Positions 61,553 through 64,000 of a stretch of DNA of 64,000 nt are shown here, one piece after another; the stretch's first letter is position 1, and the number at the start of each line of letters is the position of its first letter. The stretch covers positions 1-64,000 of the forward strand of contig NZ_BBWV01000007.1 in NCBI RefSeq assembly GCF_000974785.1. Direction: 5' to 3'. Origin of the DNA: Flavihumibacter petaseus NBRC 106054 (GTDB lineage Bacteria > Bacteroidota > Bacteroidia > Chitinophagales > Chitinophagaceae). The notes beneath the pieces are model-generated. The model was given only the letters and a program-made list of their open reading frames with translations, made no database searches and was not told the DNA's origin. A program made the translations under genes and the position numbers.

Positions 61553-63493
61553 TTAATCTTCGTTGCTCCGATTTGTAATCTCCCGTGAAATAACGGTCAG
61601 GAAATCTTCAACCAGTACTACGCCGGAATCGCCCTTCCCCTGGCGGCGGACTGCTACTTTCCCCTCATTCATTTCTTTTTCGCCGATCACCAGCATATAG
61701 GGAATCCGCTGAAGTTCTGTTTCCCGGATTTTCTTCCCGATCTTCTCATTCCTGTCGTCAATAGATGCCCTTACACCGGCTGCTTTCAGCTTTCCCAGTA
61801 CGACTTTAGCGTAATCCATGAACTTGTCGGAAATCGGCAGGACCTTAACCTGGGCCGGCGACAACCATACCGGAAGCTTCCCGGCATAATGTTCCAGCAG
61901 AAATCCGATGAAGCGCTCATGTGTTCCCAGCGGCGCCCGGTGAATGATCAGCGGCACATCTGTCTCATTTTCAGCAGTTGTATACTCCAGCTTAAAGCTC
62001 CGTCCCTGTGAAAAATCCACCTGGTTTGTTGCCAGGGTAAATTCGCGGCCGATTACGCTGAAGATCTGCACATCGATCTTCGGCCCATAAAACGCCGCTT
62101 CATCCTGCACTTCCACAAACGGAATATTGGAATCGATCAATACCTGCCTTACCATCTCCTCGGTCTCTTTCCAAAGCTCCGGATGATTTACATATTTGAT
62201 GCCCAGCTTCTCCGGGGAATGCAGACTCAGACGCATTACATATTTGTCTATCCCGAAGATCTTGAAATACTTCAGGTACATGTCATTTACTGCCCGGAAC
62301 TCCGATTCAAACTGACTTTTGGTACAATAGATATGCGCATCGTTCATATGCAGGCAGCGTACACGCATCAGTCCGAACAACTCGCCACTCTGCTCATACC
62401 GGTACACAGTACCGTATTCAGCCAGGCGGTAAGGAAGATCCCGGTAACTCTTGGGTTCCGCTGCATAAATTTTATGGTGATGCGGACAGTTCATTGACTT
62501 GAGATAGTATTTCTCCCCGTCGAGTTCCATGGGAGGATACATACTATCTGCATAGTAAGGCAGGTGACCGCTGGTGAGGTACATGTTCTCCTTGGCGATA
62601 TGCGGTGTTACCACACGATGATAACCGGCATCTCCTTCTGTTTCCTTAGCGAGCTTTTCCAGTTCCTCAATAATGATGGTTCCATTGGGCATCCACATGA
62701 TCAGCCCCTGTCCCACATCATCATCCATCGTATAAATGCCAAGCTCCTTGCCGAGTTTCCGGTGATCCCTTTTTTTAGCTTCTTCCAGCAGGGTCAGGTA
62801 TTCATCCAGTTCTTTCTGAGAGGGAAAACTGATGCCATATACCCGGGTCAGCTGCTTGTTCTTTTCGTCACCTTTCCAGTAGGCACCGGCAATATTGGTC
62901 AGTTTAACCGCCTTGATCAGCCCTGTGCTGGGGATATGTGGTCCACGGCAGAGGTCAGTGAAATTCCCCTGGGAATACAGGGTGATATTGCCGTCCTCCA
63001 GATTTTGGAGGAGGTCCAGCTTATACTCGTCCCCCTTTTCCGTGAAATAAGCAACGGCATCCGCTTTTGAAATGGCTTTGCGGACGTAGGGATTGTTCTT
63101 TTTGGCAAGTGCTGCCATGTCTGTTTCCAGCGCACGGAGATCTTCTTCCGTAATGGACCTGCCACCGAGGTCGATGTCGTAATAAAATCCGCCGTTGTCA
63201 ATCGGAGGACCTACCCAGAACTTTACACCGGGAAACCGGGCTTCGATAGCCTCAGCCATCAGGTGCGCCGTCGAATGCCAGAAGGTAGACTTGCCGTCCT
63301 TGTCATCCCATGCCAGGAATTTGATCGCCGAATCCTCATAGATCGGACGGTTCAGATCCCACACCTGTCCATTCACAGAAGCAGCAAGGATTCTGCGGGC
63401 AAGGCCTTCACTGATTGAACGCGCAATATCCATCGAGGAGGTACCGGGATCGTACTCCCGCACTGCGCCATCCGGAAAACTAACTTTGATCAT
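61553..63493 (-). CDS. thrS: Threonyl-tRNA synthetase
   Basis: 646 residues from ATG 63493 (MIKVSFPDGAVREYDPGTSS); the -7 box at 63512-63519 rules out the TTG at 63514 as start. Domains in order: TGS (1-60), editing (HSTAHLMAEAIE, GGFYYDIDLGG), class II catalytic core (zinc ligands Cys in MNCPHHHKIY and later His residues; motif 2 YRYEQSGELFGLMRVRCLHM), and anticodon-binding domain (VKVLPISDKFMDYAKVVLGKL). It charges tRNA-Thr in the cytoplasm and hydrolyses mischarged Ser-tRNA. Confidence 0.98.
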   Translation of the reverse strand: MIKVSFPDGAVREYDPGTSSMDIARSISEGLARRILAASVNGQVWDLNRPIYEDSAIKFLAWDDKDGKSTFWHSTAHLMAEAIEARFPGVKFWVGPPIDNGGFYYDIDLGGRSITEEDLRALETDMAALAKKNNPYVRKAISKADAVAYFTEKGDEYKLDLLQNLEDGNITLYSQGNFTDLCRGPHIPSTGLIKAVKLTNIAGAYWKGDEKNKQLTRVYGISFPSQKELDEYLTLLEEAKKRDHRKLGKELGIYTMDDDVGQGLIMWMPNGTIIIEELEKLAKETEGDAGYHRVVTPHIAKENMYLTSGHLPYYADSMYPPMELDGEKYYLKSMNCPHHHKIYAAEPKSYRDLPYRLAEYGTVYRYEQSGELFGLMRVRCLHMNDAHIYCTKSQFESEFRAVNDMYLKYFKIFGIDKYVMRLSLHSPEKLGIKYVNHPELWKETEEMVRQVLIDSNIPFVEVQDEAAFYGPKIDVQIFSVIGREFTLATNQVDFSQGRSFKLEYTTAENETDVPLIIHRAPLGTHERFIGFLLEHYAGKLPVWLSPAQVKVLPISDKFMDYAKVVLGKLKAAGVRASIDDRNEKIGKKIRETELQRIPYMLVIGEKEMNEGKVAVRRQGKGDSGVVLVEDFLTVISREITNRSNED

Positions 63494-63511
63494 CTTGAAC
63501 TTTGAGGGAGG

Positions 63512-63519
63512 CAAAATTA
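63512..63519 (-). promoter_or_regulatory. -7 box for thrS
   Basis: TAATTTTG on the minus strand fits TAnnTTTG, 18 bp before the ATG at 63493. No convincing -33 box. It sets the thrS start. Confidence 0.5.
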
Positions 63520-63601
63520 ACGGAATCTTGCCAGATTAACTGGTTGAACGGTATGAAATTGCGATTCCTTTTTAGTTAACTTGATGTAATATCTTGCAAA
63601 C

Positions 63602-64000
63602 ATGAAGACGGTTTTGCTCCTGTTCGGACTATTCCTGGGATTCCTGGCAAATGCCCAGGACCTCACGGGCGTCTGGCGTGGACAATTCCGTTCCAACGAC
63701 CGGATGATGCAGCTCATGAATGTGGATAACCGGTACAAATTCGAGGTACAGATCGATCAGCGCGGGAAATCCTTCAATGGTGTCACGTATTCCTATAAAA
63801 CCACAGAATTCTATGGGAAAGCCAATGCCAGGGGGACTATCCATACCGGAACCCAGAAAGTGATCCTGGAAGAACTGAAGATCGTGGAAGTCCGGATGGC
63901 AAAAGGCAATGATGCCTGCATCATGACCTGTTTCCTGCAATACAGCAAAAACGAAGAGGAAGAATTTCTCGAAGGATATTATGTGAGCATGAATACCCGC
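63602..64000 (+). CDS. Small secreted protein (partial, runs off the window)
   Basis: 133 codons are present and the frame is open at the right edge. A signal peptide MKTVLLLFGLFLGFLANAQ is followed by DLTGVWRGQFRSNDRM, VDNRYKFEVQIDQRGKSFNG, VTYSYKTTEFYGKANARGT and EEEEFLEGYYVSMNT. The alternation suggests a lipocalin-like or other beta-barrel fold often seen in Bacteroidota exported proteins beginning LTGVWRG. Function unknown. It is divergent to thrS. Confidence 0.75.
   Translation, partial: MKTVLLLFGLFLGFLANAQDLTGVWRGQFRSNDRMMQLMNVDNRYKFEVQIDQRGKSFNGVTYSYKTTEFYGKANARGTIHTGTQKVILEELKIVEVRMAKGNDACIMTCFLQYSKNEEEEFLEGYYVSMNTR

Overview
The window is from a chromosome of a Bacteroidota bacterium, most likely the Chitinophagaceae/Sphingobacteriia side. 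The evidence is: -7 boxes of the TAnnTTTG type in front of many genes, little sign of Shine-Dalgarno use, a type IX secretion (T9SS) sorting domain on a 1736-aa subtilase, SprB-type repeats in a giant adhesin, a DUF6089 outer-membrane barrel, a Bacteroidota-type arginine decarboxylase, and LytTR-type signalling. I saw no tRNA, rRNA, CRISPR array, insertion sequence or prophage. Most of the window is ordinary core genome; the accessory-looking parts are the first 9.7 kb and the subtilase at 55.6-60.9 kb.

Layout. 1-8853 (minus): a giant surface adhesin that runs off the left edge, with signal peptide, glycine-rich head, several thousand residues' worth of beta-strand repeats, then 82-aa SprB repeats. 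A possible 109-aa membrane ORF lies just upstream. 9.7-15.5 kb (plus): a TolC-RND-adaptor tripartite efflux operon. 15.5-17.7 kb (minus): a GH95-like glycosidase. 17.9-20.5 kb (plus): RidA-like deaminase, D-serine dehydratase/D-threonine aldolase-like enzyme and M19 dipeptidase, which look like a D-amino-acid salvage module. 20.5-24 kb (plus): AI-2E-type permease, LytS-like kinase with LytTR regulator, small membrane protein. 24-30.7 kb: MATE exporter (minus), DEAD-box helicase (plus), NAD(P)HX repair enzyme and class C beta-lactamase-like lipoprotein (minus), serA (plus).

30.9-34.9 kb (minus): TPR protein and gyrA. 35-38.9 kb: a GYF_2-like membrane protein and a small secreted protein (plus), then a degenerate ChaN/EreA-like protein, a sirtuin and an EVE-domain protein (minus). 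39-41.9 kb (minus): LutA-like protein, ribH, membrane TPR protein, pdhA. 42-43.6 kb (plus): recF and a dciA-like gene. 43.6-46.2 kb (minus): DUF1599 protein, DoxX/MauE-like membrane protein and a lone ABC permease. 46.3-54.9 kb: folP (plus), FKBP lipoprotein and nrnA (minus), ndk (plus), then a TraB/GumN protein, UbiD decarboxylase, DUF6089 barrel and arginine decarboxylase (minus). 55-63.5 kb (minus): thrS-infC-[subtilase]-rpmI-rplT, the classical translation cluster split by a 5.2-kb secreted-protease gene. The window ends inside a small secreted protein on the plus strand.

Two themes recur. Convergent genes are packed so that stop codons abut or overlap, leaving no room for conventional terminators. 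Several promoters have their -7 box only 4-20 nt from the start codon, suggesting very short leaders or leaderless transcripts. The least explained items are the mixed architecture of the giant adhesin and its possible coupled upstream ORF, an EF-hand-like loop in the RND pump, the D-amino-acid trio, and the insertion of the subtilase into the infC-rpmI cluster.
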